Positions 26,419 through 35,920 of a stretch of DNA of 64,000 nucleotides are shown piece after piece. The stretch lies in assembly GCF_022048975.1 (NCBI RefSeq), contig NZ_JAKMHX010000032.1, forward strand, positions 1-64,000, in the 5' to 3' direction. This DNA comes from Sporosarcina cyprini (lineage in GTDB: Bacteria > Bacillota > Bacilli > Bacillales_A > Planococcaceae). Position numbers and translations under genes: made by a program. A model generated the notes under the pieces. That model worked only from the letters and a program-made list of their open reading frames with translations. It made no database searches and was not told the DNA's origin. Position 1 is the stretch's first letter; the number at the start of each line of letters is the position of its first letter.

Positions 26419-27549
26419 TTAGAACAGCATACTTTCAAAATCACGGGGATAGGCGGTAATCGAAAAGCTGCCATTTTCCGTTATGATCACTGTGTCGGAA
26501 TGTCTGAAACCGCCAACGCCTGGCACATAAATACCCGGTTCGATTGTGTAGACCATCCCTTCTTGCAGAATCAATTCATTATCGAATCGCAAATACGGTT
26601 CCTCGTGTTCGGATAAACCGAGGCCATGGCCCGTCCTGTGCTGAACGAACTCGCCATAGCCCGCCTTGTCGAAAACTTGGAAGGTTGCGATATCCACATC
26701 TTTCGCAGAAATCCCTGGACGAATCATCTCCATGCCGACCTGTTGTGCTTCAATCATCAGCTTCAGGAGGTCTTTCTGTTTCTCTGTTCCGTTGCCGATC
26801 ATAAACGTCCGCTCATTTTCCGCGCGATAATTATTGAACCACACTTGGCGGCTATGCACAACAACATCTCCGTTCGTGAATTTCCGCGTGCTGGAATACA
26901 AGTGGGGCATTTCACTCCGCTGAATGCCGGAGCAGGTCCAGTCTGCATAGCCGATTAATTCGTCCGGATAGTCCCGGGAGGCTAATTCGAGAAGGAGCCG
27001 GTCTCCATGCGAATCAAATTCAAGCTCGCTGACGCCAACGCGTGCATGACGCAGCGATTCGCCGATTGCCAGGTCAGACAAGGAGCCGGCAATTTTCAAA
27101 AGCTCGATTTCGTCAGCGGATTTAATGGACCGCATTTTCGTCAGCTGGCCGCCGATATCAGCCAGTTGAAAGCCCATATCCAGCAATCGTTGATAAACAG
27201 ATGCGGGCAAGATGTCCGCTTCAATGCCAATTGTACATGGAGCAGGGTACGACTTCAGGATGCCGGTCAAATGTTCTTCGTATGTCAGCGGCTTTTCGCG
27301 AAAGGCGTATTGCTCATAATAGACGTACGTCCGATCGGCCGCTGCTTTTTCTGCTGCATGTGCTTCTTCCAGCGCGGGAATAATAAGCTGGATCTCTTTT
27401 TCATCAATCAACGTCACAATGGGCCGCGAATAGGAAATGGCTCGGAACCCGGTCATGTAAAATTGATTATCCGGATCCCAGAGTAACGCCACATCGATAT
27501 GCCGTGCTTCCAAATAACTTCTGAATTGATGAATTCTACTTGTTAACAC
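26419..27549 (-). CDS. M24 family hydrolase with non-canonical metal site (creatinase-like)
   Basis: 376 residues: an N-terminal creatinase/prolidase-like domain (about 1-135) and a C-terminal pita-bread catalytic domain. The canonical M24 metal ligands are largely replaced. The first Asp is Ser at about 233 (in GDVVVHSRQVWF), the second Asp is Glu at about 244 (in NNYRAENERT), and the last Glu of R-x-E-D is Ser at about 351 (in GGFRHSDT). The His in RTGHGLGL (308) and the Glu in TIEPGIY (337) remain. Creatinase, which needs no metal, also has an ERT motif here. GTG start with GAGGTG upstream. It lies 31 bp after the CocE-type gene. Substrate unknown. Confidence 0.82.
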   Translation of the reverse strand: MLTSRIHQFRSYLEARHIDVALLWDPDNQFYMTGFRAISYSRPIVTLIDEKEIQLIIPALEEAHAAEKAAADRTYVYYEQYAFREKPLTYEEHLTGILKSYPAPCTIGIEADILPASVYQRLLDMGFQLADIGGQLTKMRSIKSADEIELLKIAGSLSDLAIGESLRHARVGVSELEFDSHGDRLLLELASRDYPDELIGYADWTCSGIQRSEMPHLYSSTRKFTNGDVVVHSRQVWFNNYRAENERTFMIGNGTEKQKDLLKLMIEAQQVGMEMIRPGISAKDVDIATFQVFDKAGYGEFVQHRTGHGLGLSEHEEPYLRFDNELILQEGMVYTIEPGIYVPGVGGFRHSDTVIITENGSFSITAYPRDFESMLF

Positions 27550-27580
27550 GATATGACACCTCGACTCAACATATTGCCTT

Positions 27581-29629
27581 TTATACGAAGTCCCTTGGAA
27601 CTTCTTTCTTCCACGAGCGATTGAACACTTCTGTGTCTCCTTCATAAGCGATTACTTGGTTGAATAAATAAAAATTCTTTTCATCTGCCGACATGACACT
27701 TTTCGTTTCAAGGCTCGTCTGCCAATCATCCCGTCCGACTGTCAACGTCCAATCACATTCGACCTTTGCGGAAAGCGGATTTCCTTCTTCCACTGTGTAA
27801 ACATTGCGGTTCGTACTGCCGTATTCCATGCCATTGATATGCAGCTTTCTTGCACCTTCATCAGAGAAATCATCAAGTGTCCAGACGTTTGAAACGACAT
27901 CATGTGCAATGACGCGGGTCCGTTTCGCTTCTCGTAAAATATCCTTTTCCAAGACGGCTGCTGTTTCCGGCTGCTGGAACGGTTTTAATTCCAGATCGAG
28001 TGCCTTTGGCTCACGGACCGGCAGCGAAAGGAAAGTGTTCTCCGATGGATAGATCGTGAGCGTCGCTTCTTCCGGCGACGGCCAAGCGTGCGGCCAATAT
28101 GTCGGAGAAACGGCCAATTGCCAGCGATGCCCTTTTTCAAGCTTATGGCCGATGGCGTTCATTTCAACGGTAATCATGTACTTTTTGCCAGGTTCCAGCG
28201 CTTCCGGGAACTCGTGGCTGTTGCGATGGGTTAGATTCAATAAACCCCATGTGACCCGTGTGGATGAGCCGTCAGGAGCGACGTCATTCAACCGTACAGA
28301 TAACAGCGCATTCGGTTTGTCAGAAGACAGTTCTGCTGTAAACGCCGGGTGCCCTAGGATTTCGACTGGATTTTCGACCGGTTCGGAATCAAATACGACC
28401 GCATAGCCATTTTCGTTCCGTTGATCGCCCGGCAAGTCACCTGGCTGGCCGAATGGACAGAAAACACCTGCGTGCAGGCCGTGCTGCTGGACACTTTCAA
28501 CGAGAATCGGTTCCGTTTCAACCGCTTCAGTAAGAAGGTCAGCACCTTTGACGTAATACCGTGTATCACGTAACTCAGCTGGTGGCCATTGTTCTTCCGC
28601 TGCCCAATGTCCCGGCCGAACGAAATAATCGGTTTGCGGAGGGACGCTGTCTTGAATCCACGCTCTTACCATCGGCTCGTCCATAATTCCGGTATCGATG
28701 CCTTTCAGCCAGTGGTCCCACCAGCGGAGACATTCTTGAAGGAAGCCGATCTGCGGACCGGGAACGGCCATCTCAGGATATTCATGTGCCCATGGGCCAA
28801 TCAACCCTTTGCGAGGGCCTTTCAACCCTTCCAATAAACGCGGAATGGCATTCGTATAGCCATCCGCCCAGCCCCCGACTGCATAGACAGGAATGTCGAT
28901 ATCATCGTAGTTTTCACAGACGGAACCATGCTTCCAGTACGCATCACGGCGCTGATGCTTTACCCATTCTTCCACGTAAGGCGGCGTCTTCTCAAGACGA
29001 TCCAGCCAGTTGTCGCGCCATGCCTCACCGACCACTTCGGGATCAGCAGGGCGTGCATTGTAGGCGAGCATCGTGGAAGCCCACCACAGCATATCGGAAG
29101 CAAGCATCGCGCCGCCTTTATAATGAACGTCATCCGCATAGCGATCATCCGTAGAGCAGAGAGTGATGACTGCTTTTAATGCGGGATGGCGCCGGGCTGC
29201 GACTTGAAGACCATTGAACCCGCCCCAAGACTTGCCAATCATGCCAATGCCACCTGTAAACCAAGGCTGCTCCGAAATCCAGGTGAGCACTTCCAGAGCA
29301 TCGTCTTGTTCCTGTTTCAAATATTCATCGTACAAGATTCCTTCTGAATTGCCGGCTCCACGCAAGTCGACGCGGATGCTCGCATAGCCATGGCCTGCAA
29401 AATAAGGATGGCGCAAGGAATCACGAAGTGCTGTGAAATCATCCTTCCGGTACGGAATGTACTCAAGGATCGCAGGAACCGGATGTTGCTCGGCATCTTC
29501 CGGCAGCCAGATGCTGACGGACAGGCGAGTGCCGTCCGACATCGGAATCCAGCTATTTTTGATCTCTTTCACTTTTCTCGGGAATTCGGTACGAATGACG
29601 CGATTTGATTCACGAACGTTAAAAACCAT
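27581..29629 (-). CDS. CocE/NonD family alpha/beta hydrolase (S15-like)
   Basis: 682 residues. An N-terminal alpha/beta-hydrolase domain (about 25-330) has the nucleophile motif GKSWGG (Ser near 135), WADGYTNA with the likely acid, and GPWAHEYP with the likely catalytic His. A galactose-binding-like beta domain follows (about 370-560), as in X-Pro dipeptidyl peptidases and cocaine esterase; the final 120 residues are an extra domain. The group cleaves esters or amides of small molecules or dipeptides. ATG at 29629 follows AGGAGG. It lies between the M24 and BCCT genes on one strand, with 30-bp gaps, so probably one operon. Confidence 0.85.
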   Translation of the reverse strand: MVFNVRESNRVIRTEFPRKVKEIKNSWIPMSDGTRLSVSIWLPEDAEQHPVPAILEYIPYRKDDFTALRDSLRHPYFAGHGYASIRVDLRGAGNSEGILYDEYLKQEQDDALEVLTWISEQPWFTGGIGMIGKSWGGFNGLQVAARRHPALKAVITLCSTDDRYADDVHYKGGAMLASDMLWWASTMLAYNARPADPEVVGEAWRDNWLDRLEKTPPYVEEWVKHQRRDAYWKHGSVCENYDDIDIPVYAVGGWADGYTNAIPRLLEGLKGPRKGLIGPWAHEYPEMAVPGPQIGFLQECLRWWDHWLKGIDTGIMDEPMVRAWIQDSVPPQTDYFVRPGHWAAEEQWPPAELRDTRYYVKGADLLTEAVETEPILVESVQQHGLHAGVFCPFGQPGDLPGDQRNENGYAVVFDSEPVENPVEILGHPAFTAELSSDKPNALLSVRLNDVAPDGSSTRVTWGLLNLTHRNSHEFPEALEPGKKYMITVEMNAIGHKLEKGHRWQLAVSPTYWPHAWPSPEEATLTIYPSENTFLSLPVREPKALDLELKPFQQPETAAVLEKDILREAKRTRVIAHDVVSNVWTLDDFSDEGARKLHINGMEYGSTNRNVYTVEEGNPLSAKVECDWTLTVGRDDWQTSLETKSVMSADEKNFYLFNQVIAYEGDTEVFNRSWKKEVPRDFV

Positions 29630-29659
29630 TCTGAAAAACCTCCTAGATGTTTTGGTCCC

Positions 29660-31162
29660 TTATTGTTTTGGAAAATCTTCCTTCAGCCATCTGAGCAGGG
29701 ACACGATCAGCAACAGATAGAAGACATAAATCGGCACAGACACAACGACTGCGGAAGTTTGAATGACTCGAAGCCCGCCGACTAAGAGTAATGAAATTGA
29801 AAGTGCCGCTAGAATCGCTCCCCATACCATCCGGTGCCATCTTGCAGGCTCTTGCCCTTCCTGCAATTCTTTTGTTGCAATTGCGGATAAGATGTACGTG
29901 GCCGAGTCCATCGATGTCGATAGGAAGATAACGGCCAAGATGACGAAGAACGGCAGCACGATTGAACTGATAGGCAACGATTTCAAGATGGAAACAACTG
30001 CTGCGGGTCCGCCGCTGTCAGCCAATATATCTTTCACAGAAAGAAGATCCTGCAACTGCAAGTTCATCGTATATCCGCCGAATACCATAAAGAAAATCCA
30101 GCCTCCGATAGATCCCCAGAGGAGCATATGAGTAATCAATTGACGGATCGTCCGCCCTTTGGAAATTCTGGCGACGAATAGTCCCATGAACGGAGCGGTT
30201 GCAGCGAACCATGCCCAGTAGAATACGGTCCATCCTTGCGGGAAGCCGCCTTTATTGATTGGATCGGTATAAAAACTCATCATGAAGAAGTTTTGCACCA
30301 TCATTCCGAAGCTGTTAGTGAAGTACGTCAGAATGAACAGCGTTGGCCCGGCAATAAAGACAAAGATGGCGATCGCTAAGGCAAGGTACACATTGATGTC
30401 GCTCAAGCGGCGAATTCCTTTATGAAGTCCTAAATACGCGCTGGCAGAATAAATGATCGTAATACAGATGACGATAATCGTGTCTAACATGATCGTTTGC
30501 TCTAGACCGAAGATGCTTCCGACTACTGCGGATACCATCGGCACCCCGAGCCCAAGCGATGTGCCAAGCCCGCCCACAAGACTCCAGATGACGAGGATGT
30601 CGATGAATTTCCCAAGCCAGCCATCGGCATATTTCCCAAGCGCTCCGCTAAGCGCCACGCTCATTTTTAGGGAAGGCCGCTTTTTAATGAAATACGAGTA
30701 CGCGATAACGACAGTTGGAAAAGCATAAAGGGACCAAGCGGAAATCCCCCAGTGGAAGAGCCCGTATGTCAGCGCCCACTCAGCTGCTTCATTGCTTCCC
30801 GGTTCAATGCCAAACGGAGGTCCTGTAAAATACGAGATCGGTTCGATCATGGACCAATACATAATACTTGTTCCCATGCCCGCGGTGAACAGCATCGTTC
30901 CCCAGCTGAATGTGGAGAATTCCGGCTTGCCGTCACCTAATTTGATTTTCCCGTACCGGCTAAACGCCAGCCAAATAAGCAAGATGAACAGGCCTATCGT
31001 CAAAAATTGAAAAGCCCAGTCCATTTTATATGTGATCGCTGTCATTAAGCCATCCAAGTAAGGTTCTGCTGTCGACCTGTTAATGACGAGTAAAATAGTT
31101 GCCGCCAAAATGACGACGATGGATGCCCAGAAGATAATTGGGTCGATTCGAACTTTTTTCAT
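29660..31162 (-). CDS. BCCT family transporter
   Basis: 500 residues with twelve predicted membrane helices. The family motif GMGTSIMYWSMIEPI lies near residue 95-109 and the signature helix-8 region WTVFYWAWFAATAPFMG near 300-320, followed by FVARISKGRTIRQ. BCCT carriers import betaine, carnitine, choline, ectoine or related zwitterions. There is no long charged N- or C-terminal extension of the osmosensing type, which fits a nutrient rather than an osmotic role. First gene of the putative operon with the two hydrolases; a TetR gene is divergent. Confidence 0.92.
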   Translation of the reverse strand: MKKVRIDPIIFWASIVVILAATILLVINRSTAEPYLDGLMTAITYKMDWAFQFLTIGLFILLIWLAFSRYGKIKLGDGKPEFSTFSWGTMLFTAGMGTSIMYWSMIEPISYFTGPPFGIEPGSNEAAEWALTYGLFHWGISAWSLYAFPTVVIAYSYFIKKRPSLKMSVALSGALGKYADGWLGKFIDILVIWSLVGGLGTSLGLGVPMVSAVVGSIFGLEQTIMLDTIIVICITIIYSASAYLGLHKGIRRLSDINVYLALAIAIFVFIAGPTLFILTYFTNSFGMMVQNFFMMSFYTDPINKGGFPQGWTVFYWAWFAATAPFMGLFVARISKGRTIRQLITHMLLWGSIGGWIFFMVFGGYTMNLQLQDLLSVKDILADSGGPAAVVSILKSLPISSIVLPFFVILAVIFLSTSMDSATYILSAIATKELQEGQEPARWHRMVWGAILAALSISLLLVGGLRVIQTSAVVVSVPIYVFYLLLIVSLLRWLKEDFPKQ

Positions 31163-31463
31163 GCTTCCACCCCTGTTGTTTATGGATTTTTCACTATCTT
31201 GGTAGCGTTTTCAAAAAGCACACTACAACTACTATGCCCATCTATGAAAACAAAAACCGGTTTGAAACTGGTGTAGTTATTGATTGCCAAACGTCTGACA
31301 ATCAAACATAATAAAATAATCATGATTATTTATTAATATCGATTATTCTATCACAGCAATTTTCGAAGAACAATGACAAAACGTAATTTCTCAGCATGCA
31401 AATATTGTATACTGTGTAATAATGCAAGATATGAAAAGAACGATTCAGATGGGGTGTTGGAAG
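31163..31463. promoter_or_regulatory. Divergent control region with three inverted repeats
   Basis: 301 bp between the BCCT operon and the tetR gene. It contains a near-palindrome ACCGGTTTGAAACTGGT (31256-31272, one mismatch between arms), an inverted repeat TTGATTG-N12-CAATCAA (31280-31305-ish), and a perfect 18-bp palindrome AAATAATCATGATTATTT (31314-31331). Any of these could be the operator for the adjacent TetR protein. No gene was seen. Confidence 0.6.
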
Positions 31464-32108
31464 TTGAGCAATAAAAAAATCCAAATGAGCAGGATGTGGA
31501 AGTATTTCATTGAAGCAACCGTTGAAGTGATCGAAGAAGAAGGAATCAACCAAGTGACCATCCGGAAAGTGGCGGACCGCGCGGGATACAACAGTGCAAC
31601 GATTTATAATTATTTCGATGAAATCTCGCATCTCGTCTTCTTCGCTTCTATGAAACTGCTGAAGGGATATGTCGAGGACGTAGCACTGTACATTAATAGA
31701 GGCAAGACGCCGCTTGAAAAGTATCTATTGGCATGGGAGTGTTTCTGCAAGCATTCTTTTCTGCAGCCGGACATTTTCCATGCGGTGTTCATCATGGATC
31801 TGGGAGATCAGCCGGAGAAAATGCTGGAAGACTATTATGAGATGTACCCGGCAGATTTGATTAATATTCCGGAGGAGCTGCAGCCGATTCTTTTTGAACG
31901 GAGCATGACGAAAAGGGGCAAATCACTTCTTAGCCTGGCGGCAAAGGAAGGGCAGCTGGAAGAGAACCGGGTCGATGATATTAATGAAATGACCATATTG
32001 GTTTGGCAGGGGATGCTGACGAACATTTTGAACAACCGGTTGGATTACAGTTTGGAAGACGCCGAACGCAAGACAATGGAATATATCCGGCATATTGTGA
32101 ATGTGTAA
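31464..32108 (+). CDS. TetR family transcriptional regulator
   Basis: About 214 residues. The N-terminal helix-turn-helix has VTIRKVADRAGYNSATIYNYF (about residues 30-51 across the motif), then a helical ligand domain without close relatives that I recognise. It is divergent from the BCCT-hydrolase operon, so it probably controls that operon. The TTG at 31464 is chosen because GGGGTG lies upstream; an ATG at 31422 is in frame but has no clear ribosome binding site. The ligand might be the transported substrate. Confidence 0.82.
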   Translation: MSNKKIQMSRMWKYFIEATVEVIEEEGINQVTIRKVADRAGYNSATIYNYFDEISHLVFFASMKLLKGYVEDVALYINRGKTPLEKYLLAWECFCKHSFLQPDIFHAVFIMDLGDQPEKMLEDYYEMYPADLINIPEELQPILFERSMTKRGKSLLSLAAKEGQLEENRVDDINEMTILVWQGMLTNILNNRLDYSLEDAERKTMEYIRHIVNV

Positions 32109-32268
32109 CGGCATTCTGAAAGTAGATTTCTAGAGCAGCACGCGGGCGAAAGAGTAATTCTTACAAGCAAGTTGGCTATAGTGGAAAAGCATAGTCGGGG
32201 AATGGGCTATGCTTTTTTGGCATGCCATCTGCTTGCCTAAAGGATAATTGAAAGATAGTTGAAATCTA

Positions 32269-32297
32269 TTGTTATATTTAAATTTTTCTTATATAAT
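32269..32297 (+). promoter_or_regulatory. Predicted sigma-A promoter of lcfB
   Basis: TTGTTA at 32269-32274, a 17-bp spacer and a perfect TATAAT at 32292-32297. Confidence 0.75.
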
Positions 32298-32312
32298 AAC
32301 AGAAGGTGGAAA

Positions 32313-32330
32313 TGAATGAGTATTCATTCA
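32313..32330. promoter_or_regulatory. FadR-type operator upstream of lcfB
   Basis: TGAATGAGTATTCATTCA, with perfect seven-base inverted arms, matches the B. subtilis FadR box (TGAATGA-N4-TCATTCA form). It lies 15 bp past the -10 element and 24 bp before the TTG start. FadR represses fatty acid degradation genes, including lcfB in B. subtilis. Confidence 0.85.
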
Positions 32331-32353
32331 AAATGAATAAAGGGGGAGTAACG

Positions 32354-33913
32354 TTGAATTTAGTTTCACGTGTTTACGAGACGGCAAAGGAACAGCCGGA
32401 CAAAACGGCGTATCACTTCATGGGGAAAGACACTTCGTATGCCGAGTTTGATCAGTCCGTGTCGATGTTTGCATCTGCTCTTCAGGATTTGGGGATTCAA
32501 AAGGGAGATCATGTCGCATTTTTATTAGGAAATACACCGCATTTCCTCATCTCTTTGTATGCGACAATGCGTATTGGGGCGACCGCCATTCCGGTGAATC
32601 CGATTTATTCACCAGATGAAATTTCGTATATTTTACATAACAGCGATGCGAAAGCGGTCATAGCGCTCGATGCCTTGATTCCGCTTGTGGAAAAAGCGGC
32701 AGGCGCCTTCCCGTCCATCGGCCACTACGTTATTTGTGAGACGAGCCCGGATGCGGAAGAGAAGCTGAAGGCATTGCCGGGTGAAGTGAAACAAAAGGTG
32801 TTGCCGTTTTCCCGATTGATCGCAGCTGGCAGTCCGGATGTGAAACCTGTTGATGTGGATGAAAATGAAACCGCTATCATTCTCTATACCTCAGGTACAA
32901 CGGGGCATCCGAAAGGGGCTATGCTGACTCATAAAAACTTATATTCCAACGCCCGTGACGTCGGCGATTATCTTGGTTTCTCAGAGCATGACCGCGTCGT
33001 GGCAACCTTGCCGGTATTCCATGTGTTTGCCTTGACAGTCGTCGTCAACGCGCCGTTGCTGAAAGGGGCGACCGTGCTGTTAATTCCGCGCTTCAGCCCG
33101 CAGGACGTGTTTTCTACGATCCGGAAAGAGAAGGGGACAGTGTTTGCTGGAGTTCCGACGATGTTCAACTTCCTCTATCAATATCCGGAAGGCAACCCGG
33201 AGGATTTCCAGACGATTCGGTTAGCCATTTCGGGAGGATCGTCGTTGCCGGTTGCATTGCTTCATAACTTCGAGGACAAGTTCAATGTCCGTGTGTCAGA
33301 GGGCTACGGGCTTTCTGAGGCAGCTCCGGTCACTTGCTTCAACCCGCTCGACCGCGAACGGGTGCCGGGTTCCATCGGCACAAATATTGTTAACGTGGAA
33401 AACAAAGTCGTCGATGAGTTTGGTGATGAAGTGCCGCGGGGCGAAGTCGGCGAATTAATTGTCCGCGGACCGAACGTCATGAAAGGCTATTACAAAATGC
33501 CAGAGGAAACGGCGGCCGCCATCCGTAACGGTTGGCTATACACGGGTGACTTGGCAAAACAGGATGAGGACGGCTATTTTTATATCGTCGACCGCAAAAA
33601 GGACATGATCATTGTCGGCGGCTACAATGTGTACCCGCGCGAAGTCGAGGAAGTGCTGTTTGCCCATCCCGCAGTCGTGGAAGCAGCTGTCATCGGTGTA
33701 CCCGATCAAGACTTCGGCGAAGCAGTCCATGCGTTCGTCGTTTTGAAACAGGGAGCTTCGCTGAATGAAGAACAGGTGAAAACCTACTGCGCGGAAAAGC
33801 TCGCCAAATACAAAGTGCCGGAGCATGTCGAGTTTCTGGACGAGTTGCCGAAGAATACGACCGGAAAGATTCTCCGTCGTTCATTGAAATCACATATCGG
33901 TGCAAAAAATTAA
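32354..33913 (+). CDS. lcfB: Long-chain fatty acid-CoA ligase LcfB
   Basis: 519 residues. ATP-dependent acyl-CoA synthetase that activates fatty acids for beta-oxidation. The AMP-binding motif ILYTSGTTGHPKGAMLTH lies near 176-193, EGYGLSEAAPV near 318 and the C-terminal lysine in PKNTTGKILRR. It strongly resembles B. subtilis LcfB (YhfL), which lies in the same yhf region. The TTG at 32354 follows AGGGGGAG and gives an N-terminus MNLVSRVYETA that matches. A sigma-A promoter and FadR box lie immediately upstream. Followed by a terminator. Confidence 0.93.
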   Translation: MNLVSRVYETAKEQPDKTAYHFMGKDTSYAEFDQSVSMFASALQDLGIQKGDHVAFLLGNTPHFLISLYATMRIGATAIPVNPIYSPDEISYILHNSDAKAVIALDALIPLVEKAAGAFPSIGHYVICETSPDAEEKLKALPGEVKQKVLPFSRLIAAGSPDVKPVDVDENETAIILYTSGTTGHPKGAMLTHKNLYSNARDVGDYLGFSEHDRVVATLPVFHVFALTVVVNAPLLKGATVLLIPRFSPQDVFSTIRKEKGTVFAGVPTMFNFLYQYPEGNPEDFQTIRLAISGGSSLPVALLHNFEDKFNVRVSEGYGLSEAAPVTCFNPLDRERVPGSIGTNIVNVENKVVDEFGDEVPRGEVGELIVRGPNVMKGYYKMPEETAAAIRNGWLYTGDLAKQDEDGYFYIVDRKKDMIIVGGYNVYPREVEEVLFAHPAVVEAAVIGVPDQDFGEAVHAFVVLKQGASLNEEQVKTYCAEKLAKYKVPEHVEFLDELPKNTTGKILRRSLKSHIGAKN

Positions 33914-33927
33914 TACGTCCTCAACAG

Positions 33928-33964
33928 CCTTTTCCAATTGGTACTCTATTGGAAAAGGTTTTTT
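33928..33964 (+). terminator. Terminator of lcfB
   Basis: CCTTTTCCAAT (33928-33938) pairs with ATTGGAAAAGG (33948-33958), followed by T6. Confidence 0.93.
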
Positions 33965-34014
33965 GATGCAAAGGTCTTATTTGACAAATAGAAAGATATA
34001 CCCAAACCACCTAT

Positions 34015-34041
34015 TAAATTCATGTCGAAATATGACGATAA
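34015..34041 (+). promoter_or_regulatory. Sigma-D-type promoter of the chemoreceptor gene
   Basis: TAAA (34015-34018), 15 bp, then GACGATAA (34034-34041), against the consensus TAAA-N15-GCCGATAT. It lies about 40 bp before the start codon; chemoreceptors are typical sigma-D genes. Confidence 0.65.
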
Positions 34042-34082
34042 TAAAAATAGAGGTCATGAATTTATTGGCAGGGGGAGCGCTT

Positions 34083-35786
34083 ATGCGTTGGACAGTTCGG
34101 AGGAAATTAAGTGCCATTTTCACTTTGATGATCATGCTGATTATCGGGATGAGTGTGGCGGGCATTGTGAGTACAAATAAATTGAGTGAGAACACGGATA
34201 CGATCAATAAGAGAGAGATACCGAAAATTGATCGGATCAACAGGCTTGAAAAAGGAACGCAGAATATACTTGGATTAACACAGCGTCATATTTTATCAAA
34301 GGATAGCGAGTTTGAAGAGAAGTATGAACAGCAAATCTCTGATGAAAAAGACAATGTGGAAGGTGCATTTGATTCGTATGACCTTTTACTTGATACGAAA
34401 CACGAAAAAGAATTATTGAATGAAGTAGTGACAGTGTGGAAGTCGTACACGTCGCAAATTGATGAAATACTAGTGATGAGTGCAGGCGGCCAAGATCAAG
34501 AGGCGACAACCAAGTCATATGACGCCATCATCTCGGCAAATGAGATGCAAGAGAAACTTCAGGAGTTAAGCCAATTGCATCATGAGGAATTGGAAGCAAT
34601 TGAAAAAGAGGGAGACATGCTCTACCGTTCTGTGTTGATTATCTTATCGGTCAGCACAATCATTGCGACGTTAATTGCGATTCTCGGCATCCGCTATTTG
34701 ATTCGTACCATCCAGCGTCCGATCGTCCAGCTGTCTTCTTCGTTTAAGCAGATGGCGACAGGCGATTTGACAGTCCAGCCGATTGAGGTGAAGACGAAAG
34801 ACGAGATTAGTGAACTCGCTAGCGACTTCAATTATATGGCAAATCACCTGCGTGAGATCATGACGGATTTGAATGAACACGTTGATACGCTTGCTTCAAC
34901 ATCCACGCAATTTGCAACGAGTGCGGACGAATCAACACGGGCGTCTGAACAAATTACGAATGCAATTATCGAAGTATCTGAAGGAGCGTCCGTCCAATTG
35001 GACAGCGCAAGATCCAGCAGCGCCATCGTGGATGAGATGGCAGAGCAGATCCATCAGACGGCTGAATCAGTCGGGCAAGTATCATCACTCGCAAAAAATA
35101 CATCCGAGCTGACAAAAGAAGGCGTTGCGATGATGAAGTCTACTGTACAAAAAATGGATGACATCAGGCAGTCCACAGACTCAACTTCCACTGTTGTCAA
35201 TTCGTTGCATCAGAAGTCTTCTGAAATCGGCAGCATCGTTTCGATTATTACGGGCATCGCTGAGCAGACCAATTTGCTAGCGCTCAACGCATCCATCGAA
35301 GCGGCGCGGGCTGGCGAACACGGCAAAGGATTCGCGGTGGTAGCCGGTGAAGTCGGCAAGTTGGCGGCACAATCAGGCAACGCAGCATCAGACATCCGAA
35401 AACTCATCGAAGAAATCCAGCAAGAGGTCGGCGGCGCCATCACTGCGATGGAAACGTCCAAGACCTTCGTAGGAGAAGGGTTATCGATGGTCAATCAAAC
35501 CGGCAGCTACTTCCGCGACATTGAAAACCACGTACAGGAAGTAACGGAACAAGCCGTTGAAATTGCGGCAATCAGCCAAGAAGTCAACCACAGCACAGAG
35601 CGGATGAAACAGCTCGTCGACGAGGTGGCTACTATGTCTGAGCGCACAGATCTCAGCGCGCAGGACATCGTGGCGGCTTCCGAGGAACAAAGTGCGACGA
35701 TGCAAGAAATCTCCGCGTCTTCGACTGTCCTCAGTTCCATGGCAGACCGTTTGCAGGAAATTGTTCAAGGGTTCAAATTGAAATAA
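34083..35786 (+). CDS. Methyl-accepting chemotaxis protein
   Basis: 567 residues. Membrane helix 1 is at about 10-32, a four-helix-bundle sensor domain outside the membrane follows (about 33-180), then helix 2 at about 183-203, a HAMP domain (about 205-257) and the long cytoplasmic signalling coiled coil. The hairpin tip has IAEQTNLLALNASIEAARAG, the CheA/CheW-binding signature (near 420-440). The ATG at 34083 with AGGGGGAG upstream places helix 1 correctly. The ligand is not predictable. A sigma-D-type promoter is upstream. Confidence 0.93.
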   Translation: MRWTVRRKLSAIFTLMIMLIIGMSVAGIVSTNKLSENTDTINKREIPKIDRINRLEKGTQNILGLTQRHILSKDSEFEEKYEQQISDEKDNVEGAFDSYDLLLDTKHEKELLNEVVTVWKSYTSQIDEILVMSAGGQDQEATTKSYDAIISANEMQEKLQELSQLHHEELEAIEKEGDMLYRSVLIILSVSTIIATLIAILGIRYLIRTIQRPIVQLSSSFKQMATGDLTVQPIEVKTKDEISELASDFNYMANHLREIMTDLNEHVDTLASTSTQFATSADESTRASEQITNAIIEVSEGASVQLDSARSSSAIVDEMAEQIHQTAESVGQVSSLAKNTSELTKEGVAMMKSTVQKMDDIRQSTDSTSTVVNSLHQKSSEIGSIVSIITGIAEQTNLLALNASIEAARAGEHGKGFAVVAGEVGKLAAQSGNAASDIRKLIEEIQQEVGGAITAMETSKTFVGEGLSMVNQTGSYFRDIENHVQEVTEQAVEIAAISQEVNHSTERMKQLVDEVATMSERTDLSAQDIVAASEEQSATMQEISASSTVLSSMADRLQEIVQGFKLK

Positions 35787-35920
35787 TGAAGGCAGCGCCG
35801 GTCGAGTGGACTGGCGCTGTTTTTTTGTGATCAAATTGATTACAAAAAAGTTTATTACACAGAAGGAGTATTGTTACGAGTGTCGAAATATGTAAGAGAG
35901 AAAAAGAAGGGGGTATTCCT

